A stretch of DNA of 64,000 nucleotides from Sphaerolaimus hirsutus. Lineage: Eukaryota; Nematoda; Chromadorea; Monhysterida; Sphaerolaimidae. The stretch is from NCBI GenBank assembly GCA_964036195.1, contig OZ038459.1, positions 19,279,206 to 19,343,205 on the forward strand, read 5' to 3'. This document shows, piece by piece, positions 34,401 to 41,753 of the stretch (position 1 is the first letter of the stretch; the number at the start of each line of letters is the position of its first letter). A program made the position numbers and the translations under genes. A model generated the notes under the pieces. It saw only the letters and a program-made list of their open reading frames with translations. It was not told the origin of the DNA and ran no database searches.

Positions 34401-37132
34401 AAACATCCGCAAAATTTCAAGAAACGTAAAAGTTTCACAAACAAGGAATGTATACGACACTTCACTCACCGAGTCAGCTTCATCCCTAGGCTCAATTTTG
34501 GGCATCACGTCAATAGTTTTGACGATTTTCCCGCCACAGGCCTTCACAATTCTGGCTGCCTTAGCCGGCGGTTCATCGTCACTGTCCTGGCCCAAATCGT
34601 CGTCCGTGTCGCTCTTGTCCTGCTCCGTGGCCACCTGCGAGTTTACAAAAAAAATTATAATTACATACGGCCCCCACGCGGGAAAGAATCCGCACCCCGG
34701 CAAAAAATGAACACCCGCGGAAAAATAGCACGCCGGGGAAAAACCCCACGCCAGGGAAACAACATGGGAAAAAACAAGTACCCTGGGAAAGAACCCGCTC
34801 CCCGGGAAACAACCCGCTCCCCGCGACGAACCTTCCCCTCCAAATTCGCCACTTCCCCCCTAACATTGACTTTTCCCTCCTCAGCAAGTACCTTCATGGT
34901 ATCTTCTTGAGGCACTCCCAGACCCTGTAATAACCAATGTAAAATGTTAAATGTTACGGAAAATGTGTAAAAGTCATGTAAAATACCATGCAAAATTTCC
35001 AACCTGCTAGAAATTTTACATTGTATTTTAGATCACTTTACACACTTTACATCTGATTTAACATTTTACACAGTATTTGCAGGACCCCAGAATGCCACCT
35101 GGTATACGCGGAAGAGACACAATCAGAGGCGTACATTTGCTCGCCAGGCTCAAGTCCAATGGCACCTCTGGCACTTTGAATAGGTCGCCGGCGTCGTCGC
35201 CGGAGTTGCCGCCCACCTGCTGGCTGGAGTTGCAGCCCACCTCGCCGGAGTTGCCGCCCACCTGCTGGCTGGAGTTGCAGCCCACCTCGTCCTTGGAGTT
35301 GCCGCCCGCCTCGTCGCCGTCCGACTTGGCCGCCTCGGCCGCGGCCTCCGTAGCCCCGCCCGCTATGGCCGCCTTCCTCCTCTTCTCCATCCTCGCTTCA
35401 CGCCTCGCGGCCTGCGCCAAGGAAAGTATAATGTGCAAACATTACCGCGCAGAAGTACAAAACACTGGCCACACAGTACCGACACTCACTCTATTTGGTT
35501 CCTCGCGAATAAACTCCGCCCAAAGCTCGTCAAATGTCTCGCCGCCCTCGGTGCCGCCCGAGTTGCCGCCCGAGTTGCCGCCCGAGTTGCCGCCCGCGTT
35601 GCCGCGTGAGTTGCCACCCGAGTTGTCGCCCGAGTTGTCGCCCGAGTTGCCCGCCCCCTTCACGCTACTCGCTTGTTGCGACATCTACGCCAACGGAAGC
35701 ACCATCTGTCGACACATTAGCGTGGAAAAGTATGGAAGAGTAGCGACACACTAGCGACACTCACCTTAATTGCGTCCGACAGATTAAACGCAACAAAACT
35801 TGATAAGAATTATTTAATTGCCGAAAAACGAATGACGCAAGCGAAAAACCAACGACGCAAGCGATAAAAGACGCCAACTTTAATTTTAGAACGATTTCGC
35901 GCGATTAAAACATGCCCCACTTGTGCCAAATCCCAGGAAAGCGAACACAGAAAATTATTTCGCAACAGTCCGTGGCCTAGACAGAACACAGAAAACTATT
36001 TCGCAATATACCGTGGCCTGGACAAAAAAGACATTTGATAAAAGTGGGCGGAGTTTATACAATCTGCTGATTTTCACAAAAAAAGAACGATCAAAATAAA
36101 TAAAATAAAATTGCGAAAGAGCCCCCGTTACGCTTTTTATGAATCAATAAAACCACACATTTTCGACTTTGGCAAAATGCCCTATTAAGAGCCCAAAGTT
36201 GCGGATAGGCATGGTTAAGCCGATGTCAACTAGTGTGTGTCAACATTTAAGCTAAAAATTGCAAGCTTTCATCCCGAGTATCAGGGACGTATCCAGGATT
36301 TTTGAGTAGGGGGCTTTTTGTTTACGTGGACTCAGCCTGCCCCAAAAAAATTTTACCTGAATGGAGACGGAATTGCACTGGCGATAAAAACCGTAGATAT
36401 TTATGTAAATATACGTACATATACAGCGACAGGCACACCATCAAGTGTATTTCAGATGGAATTAATCGGAACTACAGAGGGCGATTTTTAAACCCCCCCA
36501 CCCCCGTGTGACGAGATAATGCGCGCCTACGCGCATAATTTTTGCATAACAGTTTGCATTTTTGCCTAATCTCGAATTTGATTTTCCTCGTTTTTCAGGT
36601 GTCGGTCGGGAACGGGGGGCTGCAGCCCCACAGCACCCCCTGGATCGCCCCACTTCGATATTTTTGACAGCTTTATCATATAATATATTATTATCATGTG
36701 TGAAGCATACGGCAACGCATAGAATTGGGTGCCAGCCAAGGAATGATCACATGACCAAGCAAAGCTTACGAAAGCATAAACACATCCAAATTCCACAAAT
36801 CCAGTGCCACAGAAACCACACTCAAACCAGAAGAAACAAACTTCCCAAAAAAATCCCCACCAACCAAGAGTGAGCGTAAACCCGGTTTCATGCACCGGCA
36901 GCCATTTCACATGCATGTGCTTCATGCCCCACGCCACGAACACAGTCAACATCATGAGAAGAACGTAGATCATCAATGTGAGCGTGTCCAACTTGTGCAT
37001 GGTCACCGATTTCTTCTCCAACTCCTTTTCCACCTTCTCGTCGGGGTAGTTAACGTCCGACATGGGGGAAGACTTGTCTTGGCACTGTGCCAGAGTGGAT
37101 AAGAGGCACAGTAGTAGGATTGTGGGCACCAT
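7489..37132 (-). CDS. Na+/H+ exchanger, NHE6/7/9 (SLC9A6/7/9) type, 14 exons
   Basis: Predicted electroneutral cation/proton exchanger of endosomes or trans-Golgi. Exons: 36865-37132, 14620-14849, 14067-14221, 12695-12794, 12416-12522, 11082-11203, 10663-10797, 10505-10593, 10303-10416, 10120-10231, 9640-9786, 9225-9267, 9029-9173, 7489-7666; about 647 residues, close to human NHE6. Seen in translation: a signal-peptide-like start ([17 protein letters not shown]), [55 protein letters not shown] and the tail [11 protein letters not shown]. These follow the order of the family. The start at 37132 places the signal peptide first; an in-frame ATG at 37183 is the alternative. Intron 1 (14850-36864) contains two whole genes. 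The fourth listed exon is split from the fifth by a MITE-derived intron ending CCG. The join 9225/9173 is out of phase by one base with canonical sites and fits only if the intron starts GG. All other joins are in frame. Confidence 0.93.
7919..8178. mobile_element. hAT-like element, CAGGGACGTATCC family
   Basis: Ends CAAGGACGTACGCAGG and CCTGCATACGTCCCTG, with exact 8-bp duplication AGAATACA (7911-7918, 8179-8186). The interior has G and C runs and GGCGCCAGCGCC palindromes. Confidence 0.9.
8535..9003. repeat. GATA/poly-G repeat element
   Basis: Starts GGGGTCTCCTAGGGGG and ends AAAATCTTGGAGACCCC, an inverted terminal match, with the CAGCTATCTATCTATCC blocks inside. It lies 26 bp beyond exon 13 of the exchanger (9029-9173). 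Confidence 0.75.
9378..9520. mobile_element. Decayed GTGCCA-family MITE in an exchanger intron
   Basis: GGGCCACTGCTAGACCCCG at the left, and arms with TTTGACATTTTACATGAC. The right end is not clear. Confidence 0.5.
10846..10925. mobile_element. Fragment of GTGCCA-family MITE in an exchanger intron
   Basis: Only the left arm (TGCCAGTCCCGCACCCTG followed by TGTAAAATG-type repeats) is visible. Confidence 0.45.
11385..12345. repeat. GATA/poly-G repeat split by a hAT-like insertion
   Basis: Left part 11385-11596, right part 12258-12345. The CTCCGGGA target of the inserted element belongs to this repeat. Confidence 0.65.
11597..12257. mobile_element. hAT-like element, TAGGGATGGCC family
   Basis: Ends TAGGGATGGCCGG and TTGGCCATCTCTA. 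Exact 8-bp duplication CTCCGGGA (11589-11596, 12258-12265). It was inserted into a GATA-rich repeat, whose halves lie on both sides. In an exchanger intron. Confidence 0.9.
12523..12694 (-). mobile_element. MITE intron in exchanger gene (GTGCCA family), 3' end CCG
   Basis: A palindromic element of about 169 bp interrupts the codons Asp-Pro | Val-Thr of the ATDPVT motif. On the coding strand the exon ends ...GACCCG, the element starts GTGCCAATCCCAGACC and ends GGTCTGGGACTGCCCC, then CCG (duplicated) and GTCACA follow. Removing element plus one CCG restores the reading. No AG lies near the 3' boundary. Confidence 0.85.
12827..13609. mobile_element. hAT-like element, CAGGGACGTATCC family, with a nested repeat
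   Basis: Ends CAAGGACGTAGCCAGG and CCTGGCTACGACCCTG. The flanks CTAGGGGA and CTCGGGCA match at 6 of 8 bases. A G-rich repeat of another family sits at about 13183-13345. In an exchanger intron. Confidence 0.65.
14355..14525. repeat. CCCGAT-rich repeat
   Basis: Degenerate CCCGATCCCGAA units, the complement of the GGGATC repeat, in an exchanger intron. Confidence 0.6.
14905..15052. mobile_element. MITE, CACACACGCTAGTTGACATC family
   Basis: Left end CCCCCACACACACTAGTTG. The right arm ends ACATTTGGTGTGATGTCAAC. It lies 56 bp upstream of exon 2 of the exchanger, inside intron 1. Confidence 0.75.
15053..16279. other. Exchanger intron 1, 3' part: nothing firm
   Basis: Contains a 36-bp tandem pair (TTTTTTACCGCATTTTTTTG at 15381 and 15412), one arm of a GTGCCA-family MITE near 15705-15755, and short plus-strand ORFs that may belong to the 16.4-kb candidate. 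Confidence 0.5.
16410..16809 (+). CDS. Candidate small Cys-containing gene (three exons), opposite strand inside exchanger intron
   Basis: Three consecutive exon-like pieces share phase 0 and have canonical splice sites: 16410-16469 ([20 protein letters not shown]), 16531-16584 ([18 protein letters not shown]) and 16670 to a stop near 16809 (begins [15 protein letters not shown]). The product would hold about eight cysteines in roughly 90 residues, as in a small secreted protein. I could not fix the first exon. A hydrophobic start, [17 protein letters not shown] at 16280, looks like a signal peptide but does not join in frame with canonical sites. A longer open stretch at 15900-16210 may be part of the same transcript. 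No family recognised. Confidence 0.35.
17258..22679 (-). CDS. Merlin/IS1595-like DDE transposase-domain gene, 23 exons, probably domesticated
   Basis: Exons: 22518-22679, 22194-22363, 21770-21811, 21331-21363, 21049-21145, 20781-20861, 20626-20694, 20551-20604, 20409-20480, 20197-20352, 19823-19895, 19620-19729, 19211-19441, 19084-19140, 18821-18894, 18673-18741, 18585-18638, 18356-18522, 18063-18122, 17912-17996, 17726-17774, 17456-17568, 17258-17392; about 737 residues. A basic N-terminus (KRKPKRKQN) is followed by LLPKPT, a Cys-pair region (TRCTVCHL), [66 protein letters not shown] and [11 protein letters not shown]. This is the order of Merlin transposases, with first D in IDE, second D in SDSW and E in AIEG. 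About 230 further residues are acidic or Cys-containing and foreign to the family. Six introns are MITE copies. The exon 16/17 join needs a TG...AG or similar intron. I saw no Merlin terminal repeats around it, so a host gene is likelier than a live element. Confidence 0.82.
17569..17725 (-). mobile_element. MITE intron, transposase-like gene, GT...TAG
   Basis: Coding strand: exon CAG | GTAGCACACCCATAATG ... CATACTGGGACTGCC TAG | exon. The terminal repeats are diverged. Splicing keeps the frame (GCA G|AT GAA). Confidence 0.75.
17775..17911 (-). mobile_element. MITE intron, transposase-like gene, GT...CAG
   Basis: Coding strand: exon CAG | GTGTCAATACC ... GGTGTGGCATTGACAT, then a few extra bases and CAG | TGCGAA. 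Older and shortened. In frame. Confidence 0.65.
18895..19083 (-). mobile_element. MITE intron, transposase-like gene, GC...CAG
   Basis: Coding strand: exon CAG | GCAACAGTCACATACTG ... CACACAGTGTGTCACTGTCAC CAG | ATGGAC is the layout, flanked by identical CAG triplets. The 5' splice site would be GC. The frame is open on both sides. Confidence 0.75.
19442..19619 (-). mobile_element. MITE intron before the catalytic Glu of the transposase domain, 3' end CTG
   Basis: Coding strand: GAC GGC CTG | GTGCCACTTCCACACCC ... GTGTCTGCGAGTGCCCC CTG | AAT TCT. CTG is present at both ends. Removing the element plus one CTG gives Asp-Gly-Leu-Asn-Ser-Asn-Ala-Ile-Glu. No AG at the 3' boundary in the right frame. 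Confidence 0.85.
20862..21048 (-). mobile_element. MITE intron, transposase-like gene, GT...CAG
   Basis: Coding strand: CAC CTG | GTGGCACTCACAAGCG ... GGATGTGGGAGTGCTC CAG | GGTCGT. The flanking triplets are CTG and CAG, as expected if the 3' copy mutated T to A and so gained an AG. In frame. Confidence 0.8.
21180..22225. repeat. Three tandem units of about 430 bp (intron plus exon end)
   Basis: Each unit has GATAGCTG...GAAACAGTGAAAAGT, then TTTCA(G/C)GGTTACACTTGTAA, and the first two also have CCGTTTCGGTCACTCACAG or its near match. Starts are near 21180, 21640 and 22060. The exon ends of the transposase-like gene at 21331, 21770 and 22194 fall at the same point of each unit. Confidence 0.75.
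22919..23586. mobile_element. hAT-like element, TAGGGATGGCC family
   Basis: Ends TAGGGATGGCCAAAAAG and CCTGGCCATCCCTA, between the two nested genes. The flanking 8 bases are only partly alike. Confidence 0.7.
23605..35684 (-). CDS. 31-exon gene nested in the exchanger intron; two ubiquitin-interacting motifs, otherwise unknown
   Basis: I do not recognise the family. Exons: 35490-35684, 35099-35411, 34832-34905, 34470-34634, 34251-34366, 33975-34086, 33579-33713, 33186-33374, 32932-32984, 32813-32856, 32480-32617, 32185-32272, 30173-30265, 29882-30054, 29663-29816, 29454-29525, 29083-29196, 27898-28142, 27786-27831, 27343-27549, 27177-27251, 26903-27028, 26706-26835, 25366-25879, 25220-25277, 25015-25147, 24687-24809, 24527-24604, 24338-24457, 24144-24266, 23605-23765 (edges good to about one base). 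All joins keep one open frame of about 1,455 residues, which supports the model. It starts MSQQASS with Gly-Asn-Ser repeats, then acidic SDDGK repeats, a Lys/Arg segment, a middle part without recognised domain, and a Ser/Ala/Arg repeat region. Two UIM-like helices near the C-terminus ([17 protein letters not shown] and [18 protein letters not shown]) suggest ubiquitin binding. Nine introns are MITE copies. A 30265 ATG could instead start a separate gene. Confidence 0.75.
23834..24058. repeat. GGGATC simple-repeat element (TAGGGTTCAAACGGG end)
   Basis: About 20 GGGATC units in blocks, starting beside AGGGTTCAAACGGG. It lies in the intron between the last two exons of the UIM gene. Related stretches are at 168-199, 14355-14525 and 31130-31220. 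Confidence 0.75.
24810..25014 (-). mobile_element. MITE intron, UIM gene, GT...TAG
   Basis: Coding strand: exon CAG | GTGCAACTCGCACACC ... GGTGTGAGAGTGCCAC TAG | GTGTCG. The inner arms are near-palindromic, with the GCAAACTGGCAACC-type centre. Frame kept (TCA G|GT GTC). Confidence 0.85.
25590..25860. repeat. 90-bp coding tandem repeat
   Basis: Three units of 90 bp (30 codons) inside one exon of the UIM gene, each encoding a Ser-Pro-Arg-Ala-Gly-Ala and Arg-Gly-Arg-Val-Thr-Ser-Ala pattern. In frame, so copy number can change without a frameshift. Confidence 0.8.
25880..26705 (-). mobile_element. MITE intron enlarged by nested hairpins, UIM gene
   Basis: The two halves of the MITE (25883-25990 and 26600-26700) are separated by about 600 bp of further inserted repeats. 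Coding strand: TTTGAGT | GTGAGCGGCACTG ... GGAGTGCCCG CAG | GGCGCA. A GTGAGC 5' site two to four bases before the element end seems to be used. In frame (GAG T|GG CGC). Confidence 0.7.
27550..27785 (-). mobile_element. MITE intron, UIM gene, 3' end TTG
   Basis: A relative with ends GTGGCAGTTCCGC. Coding strand: GAA CAC TTG | GTGGCAGTTCCGC ... TCTGGAATTGCCCG TTG | GTT TTG. TTG flanks both sides. Removal gives Glu-His-Leu-Val-Leu-Val in frame with 69 following codons. No AG near the 3' boundary. Confidence 0.8.
28182..28640. repeat. 173-bp tandem repeat, 2.7 units
   Basis: Unit starts at 28182, 28355 and 28528. Each has the palindrome GTTCACGGCC...GGCCGTGAAC and C runs (CCCCCCCAAACCCCCCC). Units one and two are nearly identical. 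It sits in a UIM-gene intron 40 bp upstream of an exon. Confidence 0.88.
30055..30172 (-). mobile_element. MITE intron, UIM gene, 3' end CTG
   Basis: Coding strand: GTA ATC CTG | GTGGTACTTGCAATAC ... GGTGTTATAAGTACCAAT CTG | GTT GAT. The join reads Arg-Val-Ile-Leu-Val-Asp-Phe-Val-Trp. The element is only 118 bp. Confidence 0.7.
30290..30570. repeat. About 20-bp minisatellite (TTGACATTGAAATGTACC)
   Basis: Degenerate head-to-tail units of CTTGACATNGAAATGTACC. Intron of the UIM gene. Confidence 0.65.
31117..31286. mobile_element. hAT-like element, TAGGGTTCAAA family
   Basis: Ends TAGGGTTCAAAGGAGA and TCCCCTTTGAACCCTA. Flanks TATATGAC and TATATGAG (7 of 8). The interior carries GGGATCGG-type repeats. 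Confidence 0.8.
32618..32812 (-). mobile_element. MITE intron, UIM gene, GT...CAG
   Basis: Coding strand: AAATA CAG | GTGCCACTCCAAGAG ... CCTCTAGTAGTGCACC CAG | GACGG. Exact CAG duplication and canonical ends. In frame (TAC AG|G ACG). Confidence 0.85.
32985..33185 (-). mobile_element. MITE intron, UIM gene, GT...CAG
   Basis: Coding strand: CCCCCG | GTTGCAATCGCACACC ... GGTGTGTGACTGCTTC CAG | TTGCC. Flanks CCG and CAG. Frame kept (CCC G|TT GCC). Confidence 0.75.
33375..33578 (-). mobile_element. MITE intron, UIM gene, GC...TAG
   Basis: Coding strand: TCGC CAG | GCAGCATTTGCACACC ... GGTTTGCAAGTGCCAC TAG | ATTCAG. GC 5' site. Flanks CAG and TAG. In frame (CCA G|AT TCA). Confidence 0.8.
33775..33967. 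repeat. About 24-bp minisatellite (TTCAGGAATAAGCCCTATT)
   Basis: Eight or so degenerate units. On the plus strand each resembles a 3' splice site (T run then TTCAG). The gene here runs on the minus strand. Confidence 0.7.
34087..34250 (-). mobile_element. MITE intron, UIM gene, GT...CAG
   Basis: Coding strand: AACTC CAG | GTTCAGTGGCAAGC ... GTTTGCAACTGCCCC CAG | GGATAA. CAG duplicated exactly. In frame (TCC AG|G GAT). Confidence 0.8.
34680..34830. repeat. GGGAAA/CCCCG degenerate tandem repeat
   Basis: Repeated CCGGGAAAxAACCCGC-like units filling most of a short UIM-gene intron. Confidence 0.55.
34906..35098 (-). mobile_element. MITE intron, UIM gene, GT...AAG
   Basis: Coding strand: ATAC CAG | GTGGCATTCTGGGGTCC ... 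CAGGGTCTGGGAGTGCCT CAAG | AAGATA. The 3' triplet is altered, so the exact boundary is uncertain by a base or two. An AAG end keeps the frame (CCA G|AA GAT). Confidence 0.7.
35685..36864. other. Between the UIM gene and exchanger exon 1: no gene seen
   Basis: Presumably the promoter of the UIM gene (a TTTATACAATC/GGGCGGAG cluster near 36048) plus repeat fragments, including GATGTCAACTAGTGTGTG at 36222. No ORF I can support. Confidence 0.4.
36286..36330. mobile_element. One end of a CAGGGACGTATCC-family element
   Basis: CAGGGACGTATCCAGG followed by ATTTTTGAGTAGGGGG matches the end of the 56.7-kb copy. The other end was not found. Confidence 0.5.
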
Positions 37133-38635
37133 TTTCGCCGGCGTAGCGTGGGTGTGAAGTTTGCGTAGATAATTGTGAGCCATGGTCTGGAACGGAGTAT
37201 ATTATGTATTGAAATAGCGTGGAAAAGTAAAAACGCGCGACCGCTGAACACACACGAGCTGTTGACGCGGTAACAGATTTTGGGATCGCGGCACGATGTT
37301 AAGTTGGCCTACGTCCAAGTTTATATTTGGATACAATTACGTGTTGTACGAAAGTGAGTAAAAGACACAGGATCGCCGTCCAAATCACCTATAATGGTCG
37401 CGGAATGCGAGTACGCGACTGGAAATAGTCATTAATGGCAACCCTTACACCAGTATGCCGCACCGGTTCGCTATTATCAACGGCGGTACACGGGGTGTAT
37501 CCAAAACCTGTTTTGGCCAGCTGCTCACTTCGCGTGAGGGGTAGCCTCCTATTTTTGTTTATTCTTTCATGTATTTGGCATTATGCCAAAAGTTAGTAAT
37601 CATTTTAAACCCCGCCTATTGTACAATACTTTACTTCGCTTACTCGGACAACTTTCACTTCTTTTTGTAAAACATGAAAAAAGCACTCACGTAGCTCAGG
37701 GATATCGTATTTGGGCGAACAAATGAAATGCGTTTTCTTCATGCGAAAGGAAAACTACAGGAATACTACCGACGTCTGCAGTTGTTAGGTATTTTACGCT
37801 TTAAGCATAAAATACGCGGAAGTGCTGCGTATTATACACAACGGGTACTTTGAGCAACAGAAATCTGTTTCAGAAAAATGCACAGCGCCTACAAAACGAA
37901 GTGGGCTTATCGACTCGTCAGCGCTCCACGCTGCAACCAAAATAAGAAACACTGTTTACAAACAGCATACAAAAGCACAGACTACATATTTGTGTGGTCA
38001 CACAAAATCTCGATGTGGAAAAATTGTGGGCAAAATTGATGTTTGATATTTAAATGTGCCTTTCAATAAAATACCTAAAACCATCAAAAATTGTAGCCCT
38101 GCTACAATTTGTGGCATTTTGGATTGTTGCCAGAAATGGCACAGGAAAAGTGCGCCCGCGCCAATAGCGCCATCGTGCGGTGTCGTTTCACACCAATAAA
38201 TGATGTTACTGAATTATACTGTATTGATAAGTATTGATAATTTTTGTTGGATGTCACTCACTTAGTGATGGAATGTTTCAATGTCTCCACTCGACAAACT
38301 TAATTTATCACCACCCCCCCCCCCCCACACACACACACACACTGTTATGCGTTCACCCCCCTCCCCATACTCCGATAATTCTAGTCAATTCCCAATCGAA
38401 TGAATTGCAATCAGTTTCTGTCAACCTTTGAAATTTTTATGTTTACATTGTCATTTTTCACGCATTGGCGCCGAGCCAAGAACGCATATCGAATAACAGG
38501 GAATTCTCGATTCTTAGCTGCATGTTGTTTTTAGTTCACAGTGGATTCCTCATGTAGAATGTACAGGTACGGACGGACTTTGAGCGACGGAAAATTGACA
38601 CCAATTGACATTGATTACGCAATGTCTTTGTATTA

Positions 38636-39652
38636 GGTTGTAAACTAAATAACCTTATTTTTTGCGATTTCACATTCATGCACCCCATTCTGTTGTACAT
38701 TGGCGGATATTAATGCCATTTGAGTATGTTGGGGTTTGGGGTTGGGGCTATGACAAAATCCTTTTGTTTCCTCGAATAAACCCCCAGTCCCGAGATAAGG
38801 GGGTCTATAAAAAGGTGGTCATTTTGAATGGCCGATGGGGACGTTGGGCGATCTTTGAAGCTCCATACATCAGCCATTTCTGGGCCGATCTGGGGTGATC
38901 GATGCTTAAACTGATCACAATAACCTGGAGATTCCATTGTAATCTTCAGATCATCTGTACATTTAATTAGATTTCCCATATAAGAAAATATTGCGAACTC
39001 TTGTATGAAATTATCATTTTGAAAATGCATAGAGATAACCTGAGCATCACAATGGGATCTCCAGGTTATTGTGATCATTTAAAAGTGTTCATCAGTGAAA
39101 ATCGGCTGAGAAACGCTAGAGAGTTGGAGTTTTGATGGTGCACACATCATTCTTCATGCGGTTATTTATGTGGATGGGAGGCAAAAGTGCTATAACTTTT
39201 GATTGCAAATAGATATTGAACTCGATCTTTTGGTATACAACTTCTTGTGGTCTAAAGTATACGATAGCATGTTCAGATAAATTTATTTTATGTGACTAAA
39301 AACAGGGTCAAATCGGCATAAGGAAATTTGACATCACTAATATGACCTCAAAAATAGAATCTGACGGTTGTCCTGATCATTTTAAGTATTGAAAGGTCCA
39401 AATCAACCTAGAAATCAATGAGTTATTAAGCTTCTAACTCAATCAGCAAGATCGGCAATGCAAAATTACCATGTTTTTATAGACCCCCCTTATCTCCGGA
39501 CTGGGGGATTATTCAAGGAAACAAAAAAGTTTCGTCATAGCCCCAACCCCACCCCAACATACTCAAACAGCATTTATATCCGTCAATGTACAACAGAATG
39601 GGATGCATGACTGTGAAATGGCAAAAAATTAAGGTTATTTAGTTTACAACCT
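38636..39652. repeat. 1-kb long inverted repeat, same family as 2751-4773
   Basis: Ends AGGTTGTAAACTAAATAACC and its complement. Arms share GGGGGTCTATAAAAAGGTGG, GCTATAACTTTTGAT and AACCTGGAGATTCCATT with the 2.7-kb element. Upstream of the exchanger. Confidence 0.85.
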
Positions 39653-39905
39653 AATATTTACTGAGTGCACAGTTTTATTTATATTTATGTTAGGAATAGC
39701 ATAACTTACCAACGGTGCAAGTCAACTCAATTCAATGTCTTTCTATCGTTTTTTTTATTGAATTCAGTTTGTAAGAAAATGTTGATGTCAAAAATAATTA
39801 GGTAGTCCATTGTGAGAACCAGCGCCATGGATATTTTCCATTGACACTGTTTGGGGTTGAATAAATACTTTCACAAGTGATCTAGACTTTCCAAGTGCTT
39901 TTTTG

Positions 39906-40433
39906 CAGAGTTGTTAAAAGTACTGAACTTTTTTCAAAGTAAACGTAAACGTAAAGTATTTTATTTTTACTCAACCCTGAGTACAGAAAACGTTAAGTAT
40001 TTTTACAATACTTTTACACTGCGTAAAACGTGAGTAAAACTTTTTTCAGAGAAAACATAAAACTGAGTATTTTTCTCACAAAAAACGTTAAACTGAGTAT
40101 TTTTCTCATAAAATGTTAAAGTGAGTATTTTTCTCACAGAAAACGTAAAAATCAGATATTTTGTCAATTTTTATTCTAGAATGCATCAAATATGTGTTTT
40201 TTTGCTCTCGATAACTATTTCTTAGGAAAATGTCCTATTTTTGTCACATTCTGTCTGTCAAAATGTCACCTTCTATGTCCCGCTTAAAAACGTTTTCAGT
40301 ACTCGCGTACTTTCAAAAAGTACGCGAGTAAGTGCGTACCGGTATTTTTTTCGGGAGGAAACGTAAACGTAATAACGCAGTACTCGAGTATCCGTATTTA
40401 TCGAGTAAACGTAAATACGTTTTAACAACTATG
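39906..40433. mobile_element. hAT-like element with internal tandem repeats, GTTGTTAAAA family
   Basis: Ends CAGAGTTGTTAAAA and TTTTAACAACTATG. Flanks CTTTTTTG and CTTATTTG (7 of 8). Inside are about five units of roughly 32 bp built on GAGTATTTTTCTCA and AAAACGTAAA. Confidence 0.78.
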
Positions 40434-40984
40434 CTTATTTGTTTGTTTTTTAAATAAAACTTGTCATGTCACAAAGTTTCGGGCAGTGTTGCACCGTGAA
40501 CGATTTTATTAAAAATGACACAATGACCGACAGGTTCAGTGTTTTTTTAGTTCCGAAGTTCGCACGATTTCGAGCACCGTTTCTTGTTGAAAGGCTTCAG
40601 TAGCCACACCTGCCGAAAATATGACAAAAAATAGTCACACAGGTGTAACGGCGCCATGGCGCTGGCGTTTTAAATGGCGTGAATTATCATGGTCCCGCAG
40701 ACACTACCTAGTTTTCAACCAAAATTTAGAAAATTCGTAAATCAGCTACGAACTCGGAATAAGCTTTTTAGAATGAGTTATTTCTTATCTACGTCAACTG
40801 TAGTCAACGGAAGACCCTTTACAAGTAGAGCATCAATGCTAAAACACAAAGCGACAAAAATATGTATTTTTAAATACCTAGTTGCAAATTGCGGCTTACG
40901 CCACGCGGCTACATGCCGTTCAAATGCACACAGATTTGTTTCAAATTCGCAGTTGCAATTTGGTTCGAATGGTAAAGCGGCCAG

Positions 40985-41215
40985 GACCCAATCCCAGACG
41001 TTAAATCAAATGTCAAATGTAATGCAAACTGAAAAGTCAAGTAAAATGCCATGTAAAATGTAAAATGTCATGCAAAGTGTCAAAAGTCATGTAAAGTGTC
41101 CTGAAAAATGACATGGAAAAACGTACGTTTGCCATTTTCCAGGACATTTTCCATGAATTTTGACACTTGACATTTTACATTTTACAGGGCATTTCATCAC
41201 GTCTGAGAATGCCGC
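40985..41215. mobile_element. GTGCCA-family MITE upstream of the hydrolase gene
   Basis: Palindromic arms with one arm part-duplicated (two CATGCAAAGTGTCAAAAG-like stretches), flanked by CAG at 40982-40984 and 41216-41218. Confidence 0.82.
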
Positions 41216-41585
41216 CAGAATTACACGGTGTGCATTGAAATGAGAGCTTTTTTACTACCGCTTTTGCATCAAATGAAGTGCTCTGCGACGCTCCGCTGCA
41301 CACGTACAAGCTGTAAAAAAGGGAATAAAGAAGCCAGTACTTTTTACATAGCCATTGTTGTATAAATTTATACGCCCGATTATACTAGCGGCGGAATTCA
41401 ATTCCCATTGTCCGATTTGAGGGATTTTCGAGTGCGGCCGAAATACTTTCAATTCGAATTCGATCGCAAAAGCTAAGCTGAAAAATTCATCGCGAGAATG
41501 GTTTTTCGTAGGCCGATCATATCATTTGACAGGACAATAGCCATTGGATTACACGTCGGCCCGCATTGTTTCCATCTACGGGTCA

Positions 41586-41592
41586 TATATAA
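41586..41592 (+). promoter_or_regulatory. Candidate TATA box of the hydrolase gene
   Basis: TATATAA with a likely initiator GTGTGCAGTTTATTG about 25-30 bp downstream, 160 bp before the start codon. Confidence 0.45.
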
Positions 41593-41753
41593 CCGGCCGG
41601 TCTGAGTGTGCAGTTTATTGCAAGCCGGACTTCGGCATTACAAGCTATACCAAGTTTTCACTGCTTTGCAAAATTTTCACACAATTCCATTCGCTACCCA
41701 CCCATTTCAGCGACTCATTCCAAAAACTCAATTTCACAACATATTCCAACACG

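Larger units (their letters stand above)
37184..41500. other. Intergenic, exchanger to hydrolase
   Basis: Apart from the listed elements, I see a C-run with a short CA repeat at 38313-38341 and unassigned sequence. The two genes are divergent, so both promoters lie here. Confidence 0.6.

Noticed and set aside
35077-35754. 225-codon plus-strand ORF rich in Pro-Pro-Glu-Leu
   Set aside because: Antisense of the Gly-Asn-Ser repeat exons of the UIM gene.
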